DNA from: Reinekea forsetii
Lineage (GTDB): Bacteria > Pseudomonadota > Gammaproteobacteria > Pseudomonadales > Natronospirillaceae
Direction: 5' to 3'
Assembly: GCF_018860385.1 (NCBI RefSeq)
Contig: NZ_JAHKPH010000008.1
Coordinates: forward strand, 386,080-450,079
Length of the DNA stretch: 64,000 nucleotides
Shown here piece by piece: positions 17,048-27,107 of the stretch. A program made the translations under genes and the position numbers. Numbering within the stretch: position 1 is the first letter of the stretch; each line of letters opens with the position of its first letter. The notes below the pieces were generated by a model, which was given only the letters and a program-made list of their open reading frames with translations, ran no database searches and had not been told where the DNA came from.

Positions 17048-17374
17048 ATGTCTAAAGGTAATGAAATACCGCCGCTTCTAAAAAAGCAGGCAGAGCAATC
17101 ACTCGCTAAATTTGTGGATCAAGCGCCAAAGGGTAAGGTATTCATAGCCACTTTTAAAGGTGCGCTTGTGCTTATTCAAGAACAGGTGCCACACCCTAAG
17201 AATGCCAAGCCATTAAACCTGCCTTATGCACTATTAGATTACACCGATCAGGGGTGGCAGTTATTGTTTCGAGGCAATAGCGGCCAGTGGCAGTTAATGC
17301 CAGGCGATCTACCCAGTGCTCATATTGAAGAAAAGCTTGAGCAGATACGGGTAGACGCGTTTGGGGTGTTTTAA
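17048..17374 (+). CDS. Hypothetical protein
   Basis: This 108-aa soluble protein has an N-terminal amphipathic helix (LLKKQAEQSLAKFVDQAP). Beta strands follow (KVFIATFKGALVLIQEQV, WQLLFRGNSGQWQLMPG), and a short C-terminal helix ends the protein. No family is recognised and there is no signal or membrane segment. It is divergent from the DUF3820 gene with a 14-bp gap and convergent with the aminotransferase gene, 2 bp from its end. A real gene is supported by balanced composition and a tight fit between neighbours. Confidence 0.6.
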   Translation: MSKGNEIPPLLKKQAEQSLAKFVDQAPKGKVFIATFKGALVLIQEQVPHPKNAKPLNLPYALLDYTDQGWQLLFRGNSGQWQLMPGDLPSAHIEEKLEQIRVDAFGVF

Positions 17375-17376
17375 CG

Positions 17377-18501
17377 TTAAGCTTTTTGCTGCCAATACGA
17401 ACGTATCATGGCTAAGCCGTGGTCTAGTGATTCCACATCGGTTCCAAAATTTAACCGCACATTTAATGGGTTGCCAAAAAACACACCTTCGCTTGGCATT
17501 ACACCGGCTTTAATAAAATGAGGCGCTAACGGTGTTTTTAGATCTGTGCTTTCAATCCAAGCTAAAAAGGTTGCTGCTTGAGGCTTAAATGACAGCCCCT
17601 CAAGGTTGTTGATAACGTCTGCGACTCGTTTCTGATTGTTTTTTAAATGCGTTAATAGGGCTTTATGCCAATCGTGGCACTCAGTAAAAGCCACTTCGGC
17701 CGCTAGCATGCCGGCAAAATTAGGATCAGGCATGATTCCGTTAGCTCGTGCTTGCCATGCGCGGCGCATACTGGCATTCGGAATAATAGCAAATGAGCAA
17801 CCAAATCCAGCAACATTAAATGTTTTGCTGGCCGCCATCAGTGTAACGCTTTGGTCTTTAATGGCCTCTATAGAACTGACCGGTACATGAGGTGTGCCAT
17901 CTAGAATTAGATCGCAATGAATCTCATCGCTACACAAAACTACCTCGTATTGCTGACACAGTTGCGCCAATTTATGAATGTCTTCAGCGCTTAATACAGC
18001 TCCATGGGGGTTCATTGGGTTGCACAGCAAAAACAAATGACAATCAGGGTGGCTGAGTTCTGTTTCGAGTGTTTGCCAATCCCATTGCCATTGCGCGTTT
18101 TGCCAGGTAACAGGGAGTTCTACCGATTCGCAGCCCTGTAGCTTAGCGGCTTGCAACATTGGTGGATAATTTGGTGTTTGTACAATGACGCGTCCTTTTT
18201 TGCCATATACCTCGCAGGCTAAATTAAAGCTTGGCACTACGCCAGGCATCCAAACGATCCACTCTGGGTCTATGCTCCAGTTGTACTGCTTTGCACACCA
18301 GTTCACTACCGATTCGTTGAGCGAAGCCCAAGGATGAGCATAACCATAAACTGGATGATTCATCCGTTCTACTAAGGCATTTTGTATCGGCTCTGGGGAA
18401 GCAAGGTCCATGTCGGCCACCCACATGGGGAATAAGCTTTGTTGTTTGTACTTTTCCCATTTTATCGCGTGAGTATTTTCGCGATTTACCTTAGAAAACA
18501 T
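17377..18501 (-). CDS. MalY/PatB-family PLP-dependent aminotransferase / C-S lyase
   Basis: This 374-aa fold-type I PLP enzyme has the MalY/PatB opening (WEKYKQQSLFPMWVADMDLASPEPI). It continues with the substrate-entry motif HPVYGYAHP, the NPMNPHG segment, the PLP-phosphate region CSDEIHCDLIL, and the Schiff-base lysine in MAASKTFNVAGFGCSF. Relatives cleave cystathionine or cysteine C-S bonds, yielding ammonia and pyruvate, and some act as aminotransferases. It is slightly shorter than the usual 385-390 residues. It is monocistronic and divergent from tcdA. Confidence 0.88.
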   Translation of the reverse strand: MFSKVNRENTHAIKWEKYKQQSLFPMWVADMDLASPEPIQNALVERMNHPVYGYAHPWASLNESVVNWCAKQYNWSIDPEWIVWMPGVVPSFNLACEVYGKKGRVIVQTPNYPPMLQAAKLQGCESVELPVTWQNAQWQWDWQTLETELSHPDCHLFLLCNPMNPHGAVLSAEDIHKLAQLCQQYEVVLCSDEIHCDLILDGTPHVPVSSIEAIKDQSVTLMAASKTFNVAGFGCSFAIIPNASMRRAWQARANGIMPDPNFAGMLAAEVAFTECHDWHKALLTHLKNNQKRVADVINNLEGLSFKPQAATFLAWIESTDLKTPLAPHFIKAGVMPSEGVFFGNPLNVRLNFGTDVESLDHGLAMIRSYWQQKA

Positions 18502-18570
18502 GAATCACCTCTCTATTCAGCGGCTTAGGCTGTTATAATATGTCGTTTTTAAATTGTGCGGATTATAAAA

Positions 18571-19368
18571 ATGGACAGTGTGGCAGAACGTTTCGGTGGA
18601 ACGCAACGTTTGTTTGGCATAGAGCCGACCTTATGGCTTACCCAAGGTAAATTTGTGGTAGTCGGTATTGGTGGTGTTGGCAGTTGGGCTGCAGAAGCGC
18701 TTGCTCGTACGGCTGTAGGGCATATTGTTTTGATCGATCTCGATGATATCTGTGTGAGCAATACGAATCGCCAAATTCACGCGCTTTCTGGTAATGTCGG
18801 CAAAATGAAAGTCGATGCCATGGCCGACCGTATTCGGTTAATAAACCCTGAGTGCCAAGTCGATGCTATACACAGCTTTATTACGCCAGAGAATATTTCC
18901 GAGTTGATTACAAGTGATGTAAATGGCGTCATTGATGCCATCGACAGTTTAAAGCCAAAAGCGGCATTAATTGCGCATTGTCGGCGTCAAAAAATTAATT
19001 TAGTCATGACCGGCGGAGCCGGTGGGCAAACAGACCCGACCCGCATTCAGGTCGATGATTTAAGCCGCACCTATCAAGACCCATTAGCGGCCAAAACGCG
19101 TAACTATTTGAGAAGAAATTACGGCTTTCCAAAAGCAGACAAAGGTAAATTCGGGGTCGATTGTGTGTATTCTACCGAAGCACTCGTTTATCCTCAGGCT
19201 AATGGTACTGTGTGTGCTGCAAAGCCAGGTGCAGGTAACAGCACTCGGTTAGATTGCGCTACCGGATTTGGCGCATCTATGATGGTGACAGCCACATTCG
19301 GCATGACAGCCGCCGCACGTGTGATTGATAAATATATAGCAAAGCAACAACGTAACAAGGAGGCTTAA
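18571..19368 (+). CDS. tcdA: tRNA threonylcarbamoyladenosine dehydratase (E1-like)
   Basis: This enzyme cyclises t6A37 to ct6A37 in ANN-decoding tRNAs. I take ATG 18571 as start (265 aa) because MDSVAERFGGTQRLFG matches the family N-terminus; a GTG at 18556 adds five residues. Visible are the ThiF-type nucleotide-binding segment VVVGIGGVGSWAAEALARTAVG, the DLDDICVSNTNRQIHAL motif (Asp and Arg for ATP), and a conserved cysteine region FGVDCVYSTEA near residues 195-205. It probably uses the CsdA-CsdE system or another persulfide donor. It is followed immediately by the TIGR03546 gene, whose strong AAGGAGG site overlaps the tcdA end. Confidence 0.93.
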   Translation: MDSVAERFGGTQRLFGIEPTLWLTQGKFVVVGIGGVGSWAAEALARTAVGHIVLIDLDDICVSNTNRQIHALSGNVGKMKVDAMADRIRLINPECQVDAIHSFITPENISELITSDVNGVIDAIDSLKPKAALIAHCRRQKINLVMTGGAGGQTDPTRIQVDDLSRTYQDPLAAKTRNYLRRNYGFPKADKGKFGVDCVYSTEALVYPQANGTVCAAKPGAGNSTRLDCATGFGASMMVTATFGMTAAARVIDKYIAKQQRNKEA

Positions 19369-19369
19369 T

Positions 19370-19873
19370 GTGATTGACCCCATTTTAAAGGTTTTTAAAG
19401 CACTGAATTCAGATGTTGGCCCTTGGCAGCTTTCATTTGCTGTCGCATTAGGTTTGGTTATTGGCTTAACGCCACTTTGGTCTGTTCATAATATTATTGT
19501 ATTACTCTTGGCTTTTATTTTACGCGTTCATATATCTACCTTTTTTGTGTTTTGGGCCGTATTTTCTGGCTTAGCCTATTTACTCGACCCTTGGTTCCAC
19601 CAATTAGGGTTCGCTTGGTTAACCGCACCCAATTTAACGCCAATGTGGACTCAACTGTATCAATCACAGTGGTGGCAAGTGGCTCACTTTAATCACACCA
19701 TTACGCTCGGTAGCCTAGCGGTTTCTTTAGCTGCGTTTTTCCCGGTAGCGGTACTGTTTCGCCTAAGCGTGGTCAAATATCGAGCATCCATGATGCCTTG
19801 GGTGAACAAGTTGAAGGTAGTCCAGGTACTCAAAGGCAGTAAATTGTACGAACTTTATAGTCGCGCAGGGTAA
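19370..19873 (+). CDS. TIGR03546 family inner-membrane protein (DUF2062-like)
   Basis: The start is GTG 19370, with an excellent AAGGAGG site at 19357-19363. The 167-aa protein has an N-terminal DUF2062-like stretch (LSFAVALGLVIGLTPLWSVHNIIVLLLAFIL) and several membrane segments (about residues 18-45, 50-70 and 112-135). It matches what I recall as TIGR03546, a family almost always paired with TIGR03545, as here with 9 bp between the genes. The function is undefined; the pair is thought to act in the envelope. Confidence 0.8.
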   Translation: MIDPILKVFKALNSDVGPWQLSFAVALGLVIGLTPLWSVHNIIVLLLAFILRVHISTFFVFWAVFSGLAYLLDPWFHQLGFAWLTAPNLTPMWTQLYQSQWWQVAHFNHTITLGSLAVSLAAFFPVAVLFRLSVVKYRASMMPWVNKLKVVQVLKGSKLYELYSRAG

Positions 19874-19882
19874 GAGGGTAAA

Positions 19883-21826
19883 ATGAAATTATTTCGAATA
19901 AGTGGCTTAATTGGTTTTGTCGTTTTTTCAGCGTTGCTATTGGTCGTTGGATTTTTGTTTATCGATGTCTGGGCTAAAAAGGGCATCGAATTGTCGGCAA
20001 CCAACATCAACGGTGCCGAAGTGAATGTCGATGACGTTGACCTAACCTTATCACCCATCGGTTTTAGAATTGAGAAGATTCAAGTTACCGATAAAGCCAA
20101 GCCAAGCCATAATCGGTTGGTTATTGAGCAGGCAGTTTTAGACATTAATTTAGCCCAGCTATTTCTAGGGCGAGTACGCATAAATGATATGCATGTAGTC
20201 GGCCTAGCTACCAATGTAGAAAGAAGCCAACCTGGTAAGTTAGTAGAAAAACCGGTAGAGGAATCTTCGGCATTCAGTGCAGCAAGCGAAGCTTTAGTGG
20301 AAGATCGAAAAGAATCACTAGGGAGTGCATTTCCCTCGCCGAGCGAAGTTGTAGCGGATTCTACAGCTGAAACAAAGGCCGCCATTGCCAATGCCCAACT
20401 TGTTATAAGCAATGCTAAATCTACCGTAGAAGCATCGGCCGCTAAGTTACCAGGCGAAGACGATTTAGCCGAATATCAGCGTAAAATTGCTGCGTTGAAA
20501 GCTCAAAAAATAGATTCTTTGGAGTCTGTTAAGCAAATGCAAACAGACATACAAGGTTTAACAAAGCAGGTTGCAACCGATAAGTTGGCCATAGAAAAGT
20601 TAAAGTTATCGATAGATCTTTCGGTTAAACAAGCTAAAGAGGCTGTGAGTAACATTAAAGATGCACCCGCTAAAGATTGGCAAACCTTGTTATCTAATAA
20701 CCCTATTAATGCTGAAACGGCTATTGAAGTTTCTAAAATATTACTAGGGGAAGAGTTAGTTAATAAGTTTGAACAGTATCAGGGGTATTACGAAACAGCG
20801 CAGCCTTGGCTAAAGCGATTATCAAAACTGCGCGGAGAAAAAGAAGCAGAAGACCCTAGCAAAGCTCGGCTAGATGGGACCTATATTCGCTTCGAACACC
20901 CAGATCCAACGCCTAACTTTCTAATTGATCGTGGCGGCATCAGTTTCGAAGCCGATGGTTGGCCTTGGCAAGTTGAAATGACTAGCGTGACGGGAGAGCA
21001 AACTATTACCGGTAAACCTGCTGAGTTTTCAATAAAGCGTGGAGAAGGTGATAACACGGCCATGCAAGTTGGTATTACGATTGACCGCCGCGAGTCTACC
21101 GCGGTTGATACCATCAACATGATAGGTCGCGGTATTGCATTTTCAGAACAAACCGCATCTGTATCGGGTGCCGATTTAACTTGGTCGCCTGCCCCGGCGA
21201 ATTTAGATGGCAAAATTGTGGTGACCGATGGTGAGTTAAATGGCCAAATCACATTAAGTTTTGATAAAAATACGTTTGACTATTCAGGGTCCAGCAAAGC
21301 CGACGGGTTTATAAAAAAGGCTTTAGCTCAAGTGGCAGAATTTAAAGTATTTATCGATGTAACTGGCAAAGCCTTAAAACCCAGCATTGCCGTCAGTTCT
21401 ACGCTCGATAACCAAGTCGGCGAGGCATTCAGTGCTATTGCAAAAGCTGAATATGAAAAATGGCTCGACAGTGTACGAGCTCAATTAGAAGCCGAAGTGG
21501 CCAAGCTTCGCGCACCTGTAGATGAAACGCTTGGTTCTGTGTTCGATTTGCAACAGCAGGCTAAACAGAAGGCTGATGAGTTTGAACAAAAAGTTGTTGC
21601 TCAATTAAAAGAGCTTGAAGATAAACTCTCAGCTGAGATGAAGCGGTTAGAAGAGCAAGCCAGTGCCGCTGTCGCTGCCGAGTTAAAAGCCGCGCAAGAA
21701 AAAATTGCCGCCGAAAAAGCGCGTTTAGAAGCTGAGCGCAAAGCCGCCGAAGCCGCGGCTAAAAAAGCAGCAGAAGAAAAAGCCAAAGAAGAGTTAGAAA
21801 AGCTCAAAGGCAAATTAAAATTTTAA
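19883..21826 (+). CDS. TIGR03545 family AsmA/DUF748-like envelope protein with long coiled coil
   Basis: This 647-aa protein has one N-terminal TM helix (residues about 9-29). An AsmA-like opening follows (GIELSATNINGAEVNVDDVDLTLSPIGFRIEKIQV), then a helical segment at about 170-240, then a beta-rich AsmA-like domain (about 330-500). The strongly charged Ala/Lys/Glu coiled coil (about 530-647) ends in KLKGKLKF. AsmA-like proteins bridge the inner and outer membranes for lipid transport, so a similar role is plausible for this pair but not shown. It is cotranscribed with TIGR03546. Confidence 0.82.
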   Translation: MKLFRISGLIGFVVFSALLLVVGFLFIDVWAKKGIELSATNINGAEVNVDDVDLTLSPIGFRIEKIQVTDKAKPSHNRLVIEQAVLDINLAQLFLGRVRINDMHVVGLATNVERSQPGKLVEKPVEESSAFSAASEALVEDRKESLGSAFPSPSEVVADSTAETKAAIANAQLVISNAKSTVEASAAKLPGEDDLAEYQRKIAALKAQKIDSLESVKQMQTDIQGLTKQVATDKLAIEKLKLSIDLSVKQAKEAVSNIKDAPAKDWQTLLSNNPINAETAIEVSKILLGEELVNKFEQYQGYYETAQPWLKRLSKLRGEKEAEDPSKARLDGTYIRFEHPDPTPNFLIDRGGISFEADGWPWQVEMTSVTGEQTITGKPAEFSIKRGEGDNTAMQVGITIDRRESTAVDTINMIGRGIAFSEQTASVSGADLTWSPAPANLDGKIVVTDGELNGQITLSFDKNTFDYSGSSKADGFIKKALAQVAEFKVFIDVTGKALKPSIAVSSTLDNQVGEAFSAIAKAEYEKWLDSVRAQLEAEVAKLRAPVDETLGSVFDLQQQAKQKADEFEQKVVAQLKELEDKLSAEMKRLEEQASAAVAAELKAAQEKIAAEKARLEAERKAAEAAAKKAAEEKAKEELEKLKGKLKF

Positions 21827-21839
21827 GGGTTTAACCAAA

Positions 21840-22679
21840 ATGAAGATTGATGCCGTATTAGAAGTAGAAGCGGGTGATCCCCAGATTTTAATCGACTTCC
21901 TGTTAAGTAATGTCAATTTGTCAAAGTCGCGCTTAAAAGATGTCATGAGTAAAGGCGGTATTTGGCGTGTTGATAACAATGGCGAGCGTAACCGCGTGCG
22001 ACGCGCCATGACTGACATCTTCGTGGGTGAACAAATTGAAATTTTTTACGATGAAGCGCTGATGTCTGCCAAACCTATTCGCCCAGGGTTGATCGAGGAT
22101 TACGGCCAATACAGTGTATGGCAAAAACCATTCGGCATGCCATTTCAGGGAGACGATTGGGGCGATTACAACTCTTTTTTGCGTAACCTTTCATTCGCTT
22201 TCGACGAACCACGCGATACTGTGCTGCTTTCGAGCTTAGATTACAGCGCTTCAGGATTAGTGCTCGTGCCTCATACTCGAAAAGCCGCTGCAGCGATCAG
22301 TGAATCTATTGGTGTTGATTATATTGAAGACTCGGCCGTGCATTACCGAGTGGATGTGGAAGGTGATATCGGTCAGTTAGACAGTATTGAAGTTGACATC
22401 GAAGGCGAGAAGGCCATCACCAACATTGAAAAAGTGAAATACGACGAACGTCCAAATAGATCGGTTGTCGATGTATGGCCCCAAACAGGTCGACTAAACC
22501 AAGTTAGAACACATTTCAGAGCCATAGGGCACCCGATCATTGGTGATATTGATCCGAGCCGTGAAATAGACGATACCGTTCGACCCGATCCAGTCAGGCT
22601 AAAGTTAGTGGAGTTGACGTTTCTTTGCCCCGTGACCAAAGTTTTGAAATCTTATTCAACTATTGGCGCAAATGCATAA
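21840..22679 (+). CDS. Divergent RluA-family RNA pseudouridine synthase-like protein
   Basis: This is a 279-aa protein. The N-terminal S4-like region (LSKSRLKDVMSKGGIWRVDNNGERNRVRRAM) is followed by the pseudouridine-synthase core. The catalytic aspartate is kept in SSLDYSASGLVLV, but the normal HRLDxxTSG motif has lost its H and R. The C-terminal signature is intact (TGRLNQVRTHFRAIGHPIIGD; usually GRxHQIRxH). It is probably an RNA-uridine isomerase with altered motif II chemistry, or an RNA-binding paralog. It starts 13 bp after the TIGR03545 gene, so it may be the operon's last gene. Confidence 0.82.
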   Translation: MKIDAVLEVEAGDPQILIDFLLSNVNLSKSRLKDVMSKGGIWRVDNNGERNRVRRAMTDIFVGEQIEIFYDEALMSAKPIRPGLIEDYGQYSVWQKPFGMPFQGDDWGDYNSFLRNLSFAFDEPRDTVLLSSLDYSASGLVLVPHTRKAAAAISESIGVDYIEDSAVHYRVDVEGDIGQLDSIEVDIEGEKAITNIEKVKYDERPNRSVVDVWPQTGRLNQVRTHFRAIGHPIIGDIDPSREIDDTVRPDPVRLKLVELTFLCPVTKVLKSYSTIGANA

Positions 22680-22692
22680 GTTAATTGCCAAA

Positions 22693-22713
22693 TTTGCCAC
22701 TGCCAAAGGCAAA
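22693..22713. promoter_or_regulatory. Inverted repeat in the tyrB-type gene promoter region
   Basis: TTTGCC and GGCAAA arms enclose a nested TGCC-AAA-GGCA palindrome. A good -10 hexamer TATACT lies 11 bp downstream (22724-22729). It could be an operator, or a weak terminator for the upstream gene. Confidence 0.35.
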
Positions 22714-22766
22714 CTAGGCCATGTATACTTACTATTCTCATTCTAGACAGTCAGAAGGACTCCTCC

Positions 22767-23957
22767 ATGTTCGAACGTGTTGTTGCCGCGCCCGCAGATC
22801 CAATTCTTGGGCTGAATGATTCATTTAATAAAGACGACCGAGCTACTAAAGTAAATTTAGGGGTGGGCGTATTTAAAGATGAAAATGGAAACACACCCAT
22901 TTTGGCTACCGTTAAAGAAGCTGAACGCAGATTGGTTGAGCAAGAAACGTCTAAAAGTTATTTAGCCATTGGCGGAGACCTCGAATATGGCAAGCAAGTA
23001 CAGGCATTACTTTTTGGAAACGATCACACCATTGTGACTAACCAATTAGCCCGAACGGCTCAAACACCTGGCGGAACGGGAGCATTGCGCATAGCGGCCG
23101 ATTTTATGGCGAGCCAACTTAACGTAGATAAAATTTGGATCAGTAATCCAACCTGGGCTAACCACAACAGCGTGTTCAAAAGCGCAGGCTTACAAACAGC
23201 CGCATACAGTTACTATGATCCTCAGACACATGGTCTAGATTTCGATGGCATGAAAGCCGATTTAAACCGCGCCGAAGCAGGCGATGCTGTTTTATTGCAC
23301 GGTTGTTGCCATAACCCAACGGGAATTGACCCAACACTTGAGCAATGGAAAGAATTAGCGACTATCGCCAAAGATCTTGGCCTAATTGTACTGTTCGATT
23401 TTGCCTATCAAGGTTTTGCCCAAGGTATCGAAGAAGATGCTGCAGGCTTGCGTGCATTTACAGAAGTGGTTCCTGAATTATTAGTGGCAAGTTCTTTCAG
23501 TAAAAACTTTGGTTTGTATAATGAACGTGTCGGTGCCTTTACATTGGTTGGCAGTAATGGTGAAGTTGCCGATAACGCATTCAGCCAAGTAAAAACCATT
23601 ATTCGCTCTAATTACTCAAACCCGCCTGCCCATGGTGCAAAAGTTGTGGCGACCGTATTGGGAGACGCTTCACTTAAAGCACAGTGGATAGAAGAAGTGG
23701 CTTATATGCGTCAGCACATTCATCAGTTGCGTGGTAAGTTTGTAACCGCACTGGCCAAGCTGGGTGTCGCGCAAGATTTCAGTTTTATTGAGCAACAAAA
23801 CGGCATGTTTTCGTTTTCAGGGCTAACACCGGAGCAAGTCGAAACGCTTAAAACTGACTATGGCATTTACATTGTCAGCAGCGGGCGCATTAACGTTGCT
23901 GGGTTGTCCGATAAAAATATTGAGTATGTGTGCGAATCAATCGCCAAGGTTTTATAA
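22767..23957 (+). CDS. Aromatic-amino-acid/aspartate aminotransferase (AspC/TyrB type)
   Basis: This 396-aa class I aminotransferase has the standard family length. Visible are the PADPILGLNDSFNKD opening, the cofactor tyrosine/proline region (HGCCHNPTGIDPTLEQW), PLP N1 contact FDFAYQGFAQG, the Schiff-base lysine SSFSKNFGLYNERVGAF, and the substrate-carboxylate arginine in YIVSSGRINVAGL. It transfers amino groups between aspartate, glutamate or aromatic amino acids and 2-oxo acids. AspC and TyrB cannot be separated by sequence reading alone. The ribosome-binding site is AAGGAC. It is monocistronic, with a hairpin after it. Confidence 0.92.
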   Translation: MFERVVAAPADPILGLNDSFNKDDRATKVNLGVGVFKDENGNTPILATVKEAERRLVEQETSKSYLAIGGDLEYGKQVQALLFGNDHTIVTNQLARTAQTPGGTGALRIAADFMASQLNVDKIWISNPTWANHNSVFKSAGLQTAAYSYYDPQTHGLDFDGMKADLNRAEAGDAVLLHGCCHNPTGIDPTLEQWKELATIAKDLGLIVLFDFAYQGFAQGIEEDAAGLRAFTEVVPELLVASSFSKNFGLYNERVGAFTLVGSNGEVADNAFSQVKTIIRSNYSNPPAHGAKVVATVLGDASLKAQWIEEVAYMRQHIHQLRGKFVTALAKLGVAQDFSFIEQQNGMFSFSGLTPEQVETLKTDYGIYIVSSGRINVAGLSDKNIEYVCESIAKVL

Positions 23958-23976
23958 ACCGAATTTACACACCATT

Positions 23977-23998
23977 AAAGGTCAGCTTGCTGGCCTTT
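23977..23998 (+). terminator. Stem-loop between the aminotransferase gene and uvrB
   Basis: A 10-bp stem AAAGGTCAGC/GCTGGCCTTT (one G-U pair) with a 2-nt loop lies 20 bp after the stop. The 5' A run and 3' T run make it terminator-like in both directions. Confidence 0.7.
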
Positions 23999-24040
23999 AT
24001 GCTATTCGCATGCTGCAATTTGTAAGTAATAGGAGAGGGC

Positions 24041-26068
24041 ATGAAGCCGTTCAAGGTTGTATCTGATTATGAACCAGCTGGTGATCAACCCGCGGCCATT
24101 AAAGCATTAGTCGATGGCTTAAACTCTGGGCTTGCCGCCCAAACTTTATTGGGCGTCACGGGCTCCGGTAAAACCTTTACCATGGCCAAAGTGGTGGAAG
24201 CCGTAAACAGACCCACCATAGTCATGGTGCACAATAAAACCTTAGCCGCACAGCTTTACTCTGAGTTCAGAGAGTTTTTCCCTAACAACGCAGTAGAGTA
24301 CTTTGTATCGTATTACGACTACTACCAGCCTGAAGCTTATGTACCTTCCTCTGATACTTTTATTGATAAAGACTCATCGGTAAACGAACACATTGAACAA
24401 ATGCGTCTGTCGGCCACTAAGGCATTGTTAGAGCGAAAAGATGTTTTAATTGTTGCAACGGTGTCGGCTATTTACGGTTTAGGCTCACCCGAAGGTTATT
24501 TAAAAATGGTTTTGCATTTGCGAAAAGGCGACACCATTAATCAACGTGAAGTGCTCAGACGATTAGCCGAGCTGCAATACACCCGCAACGATATAGACTT
24601 TGCACGAGGCAGTTATCGGGTGCGCGGTGATATCATAGATATATTTCCCGCCGAATCAGAACTAGAAGCAGTTCGCTTAGAATTGTTTGATGAAGAAGTC
24701 GAAAAACTCAGTTTGTTTGACCCATTAACGGGTGAAGTATTGCAAAAGCTGAACCGATTCACCATTTACCCGAAAACGCACTACGTCACGCCACGAGAGA
24801 CTATTTTAGAAGCCGTTGATCAAATAGAAGTAGAATTAAAAGAACGGCTAACCATTTTAGAGCAGAATAATCGCTTAGTTGAGGCGCAACGCTTAGAGCA
24901 GCGCACTAAATACGATTTAGAAATGATGCGAGAGCTTGGCTACTGCAACGGTATTGAAAACTATTCCCGATTTTTATCAGGCTCAGCACCGGGAGCACCA
25001 CCGCCAACCTTGTTCCAGTACTTTCCTAAAGAAACCCTAATGCTGATCGATGAATCGCATGTGACCATTCCACAAATTGGTGCCATGTACAAAGGTGACC
25101 GATCTCGTAAAGAAACCTTAGTGGAGTATGGCTTCCGGTTACCATCAGCGCTTGATAATCGGCCTCTTAAGTTTGAAGAATGGGAGCGGTTTGCACCTCA
25201 AGCCATTTATGTTTCAGCAACCCCAAGCAAATACGAAGCCGCTAATGCTCAACAAATAGTTGAGCAGGTCGTTAGGCCGACAGGCTTAATTGATCCAGTA
25301 ATAGAAATTCGTCCTGCCCAATCTCAAGTAGACGATGTCTTAGAAGAAATTCGTTTACGTACGGCTGTAAACGAACGAGTGTTGATAACGACGCTGACAA
25401 AACGTATGGCCGAAGATTTAACCGATTACCTGCAAGACAATGGCGTGAGAGTGCGTTATTTGCATTCCGATATCGACACCGTAGAACGGGTTGAAATTAT
25501 TCGTGATTTGCGAAAGGGCGAATTTGACGTGCTGGTGGGTATTAACCTATTGAGAGAAGGGTTAGATATGCCTGAGGTATCGTTAGTCGCCATTTTAGAT
25601 GCAGATAAAGAAGGCTTTTTACGCAGTGATCGATCCTTAATTCAGACCATTGGTCGTGCCGCGCGTAACTTAAACGGTAAAGCCATTTTATACGCCGACA
25701 GAATGACGGGCTCTATGGAGCGTGCCATTGCAGAGACGGAACGTCGACGTAAAACCCAGGTTGCGCACAATGAAAAAATGGGCATTACGCCTCAAGCATT
25801 GAATAAAACCATTAACGATATAATCGACGGTGCGCAAAAAGCTCCTGGTCGTTCAGGGGCTATGGCTAAGAAGCGCCAAAAAGTAGAAAAAATTGGCGAA
25901 GAAGCCAAAACAACCAGTTACTTGCAAATGAGTGTTGCTGAACTGTCGAAAGAAATGATCAAAATAGAAGACAACATGCACAAGGCGGCGAAAGATATGA
26001 AGTTTGAACAAGCTGCAGCGCTGCGAGATCAGCTAATGGAATTAAAAGACATACTAAGGGCCCGATAA
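24041..26068 (+). CDS. uvrB: Excinuclease ABC subunit B
   Basis: UvrB (675 aa) is the damage-verification helicase of nucleotide-excision repair. It binds UvrA during scanning and recruits UvrC for incision. Seen in order are the Walker [15 protein letters not shown], the beta-hairpin [21 protein letters not shown] that probes damage, DESHVTIPQ (Walker B), the helicase motif VI region [19 protein letters not shown], and the C-terminal UVR domain ([27 protein letters not shown]). The length is normal. A ribosome-binding site (GGAGAGG) precedes the ATG. No CTGT-N8-ACAG LexA box is visible in the 83-bp spacer upstream. pyrC follows 1 bp later. Confidence 0.97.
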   Translation: MKPFKVVSDYEPAGDQPAAIKALVDGLNSGLAAQTLLGVTGSGKTFTMAKVVEAVNRPTIVMVHNKTLAAQLYSEFREFFPNNAVEYFVSYYDYYQPEAYVPSSDTFIDKDSSVNEHIEQMRLSATKALLERKDVLIVATVSAIYGLGSPEGYLKMVLHLRKGDTINQREVLRRLAELQYTRNDIDFARGSYRVRGDIIDIFPAESELEAVRLELFDEEVEKLSLFDPLTGEVLQKLNRFTIYPKTHYVTPRETILEAVDQIEVELKERLTILEQNNRLVEAQRLEQRTKYDLEMMRELGYCNGIENYSRFLSGSAPGAPPPTLFQYFPKETLMLIDESHVTIPQIGAMYKGDRSRKETLVEYGFRLPSALDNRPLKFEEWERFAPQAIYVSATPSKYEAANAQQIVEQVVRPTGLIDPVIEIRPAQSQVDDVLEEIRLRTAVNERVLITTLTKRMAEDLTDYLQDNGVRVRYLHSDIDTVERVEIIRDLRKGEFDVLVGINLLREGLDMPEVSLVAILDADKEGFLRSDRSLIQTIGRAARNLNGKAILYADRMTGSMERAIAETERRRKTQVAHNEKMGITPQALNKTINDIIDGAQKAPGRSGAMAKKRQKVEKIGEEAKTTSYLQMSVAELSKEMIKIEDNMHKAAKDMKFEQAAALRDQLMELKDILRAR

Positions 26069-26069
26069 C

Positions 26070-27107
26070 ATGACTGAACAGCTAACTCTCATTGCACCCG
26101 ATGATTGGCATTTGCATTTCCGAGATGGCGATATGCTTAAGGAAACGGTGCCCGCCACGGCTCGCTGCTTTAAACGAGCTGTTGTAATGCCCAACTTAGT
26201 GCCACCCGTTACCAACGCCAAGTTGGCAATGGAGTACCGAGACCGTATAAGCAACGCAACCCCTGCGAGCGTTGACTTCACCCCCATTATGACGATCTAT
26301 CTAACAAATCAGACAACCGCTGAAGATATTAAAGAAGCGAAAGAGGCCGGAGTGTTAGCCGCAAAGCTATACCCAGCCGGCGCGACAACAAATTCTAGTG
26401 CAGCCGTAAGCTCTTTGAACAGTTTACGGCCAGTTTTTGAAGTCATGGCAGAGCAGGGCATGTTGCTTTTGATTCATGGTGAAGTGACTGAATCGCATAT
26501 TGATATATTTGATCGAGAAAAAGTCTTTATTGATCAACATCTTAAGCCCATCGTGGCCAATAACCCTAATTTAAAAGTCGTACTTGAGCACATTACAACA
26601 AAAGACGCCGTTGATTTCGTTCTTCAAGCTTCAAGCAATGTTGCCGCGACGGTAACGCCACAGCACCTTATGCTTAATCGCAACGACCTACTCGTTGGTG
26701 GTGTTCGGCCTCATAATTTTTGTTTGCCCGTTCTAAAGCGTAATACACACCAGCAGGCATTAAGGGAGGCCGTAGCCTCAGGAACGCCTAAAATATTTTT
26801 AGGAACCGATTCGGCACCGCATGAAAAGCGCAATAAAGAAAGCGCCTGCGGTTGTGCAGGGTGTTATTCGGCCTGGAGTGCCATTGAATTGTACGCGCAA
26901 GTGTTCGAGGAACTCGGTTGTTTAGATAAACTTGAGAATTTTGCCAGTGTCTTTGGTGCTGATTTTTATGGGCTACCCGTAAATACATCAACGATCACGT
27001 TGGTCAAGCAACCATGGCAAATCCCCAGTGAAATTGAATTGCCAAATGGCGAACCAATTGTACCTTTCTTTGCTAATGAAACCGTTGCCTGGCGCCTTAA
27101 ACTGTAA
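26070..27107 (+). CDS. pyrC: Dihydroorotase
   Basis: This enzyme closes N-carbamoyl-aspartate to dihydroorotate in de novo pyrimidine synthesis. The 345-aa, type II PyrC has the binuclear zinc ligands: [10 protein letters not shown] (H-x-H), the carboxylated lysine in [28 protein letters not shown], and the aspartate in [21 protein letters not shown]. Start and stop are tightly packed: 1 bp after uvrB and overlapping the next gene (TAATG), so all three may be one transcript. Confidence 0.96.
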   Translation: MTEQLTLIAPDDWHLHFRDGDMLKETVPATARCFKRAVVMPNLVPPVTNAKLAMEYRDRISNATPASVDFTPIMTIYLTNQTTAEDIKEAKEAGVLAAKLYPAGATTNSSAAVSSLNSLRPVFEVMAEQGMLLLIHGEVTESHIDIFDREKVFIDQHLKPIVANNPNLKVVLEHITTKDAVDFVLQASSNVAATVTPQHLMLNRNDLLVGGVRPHNFCLPVLKRNTHQQALREAVASGTPKIFLGTDSAPHEKRNKESACGCAGCYSAWSAIELYAQVFEELGCLDKLENFASVFGADFYGLPVNTSTITLVKQPWQIPSEIELPNGEPIVPFFANETVAWRLKL

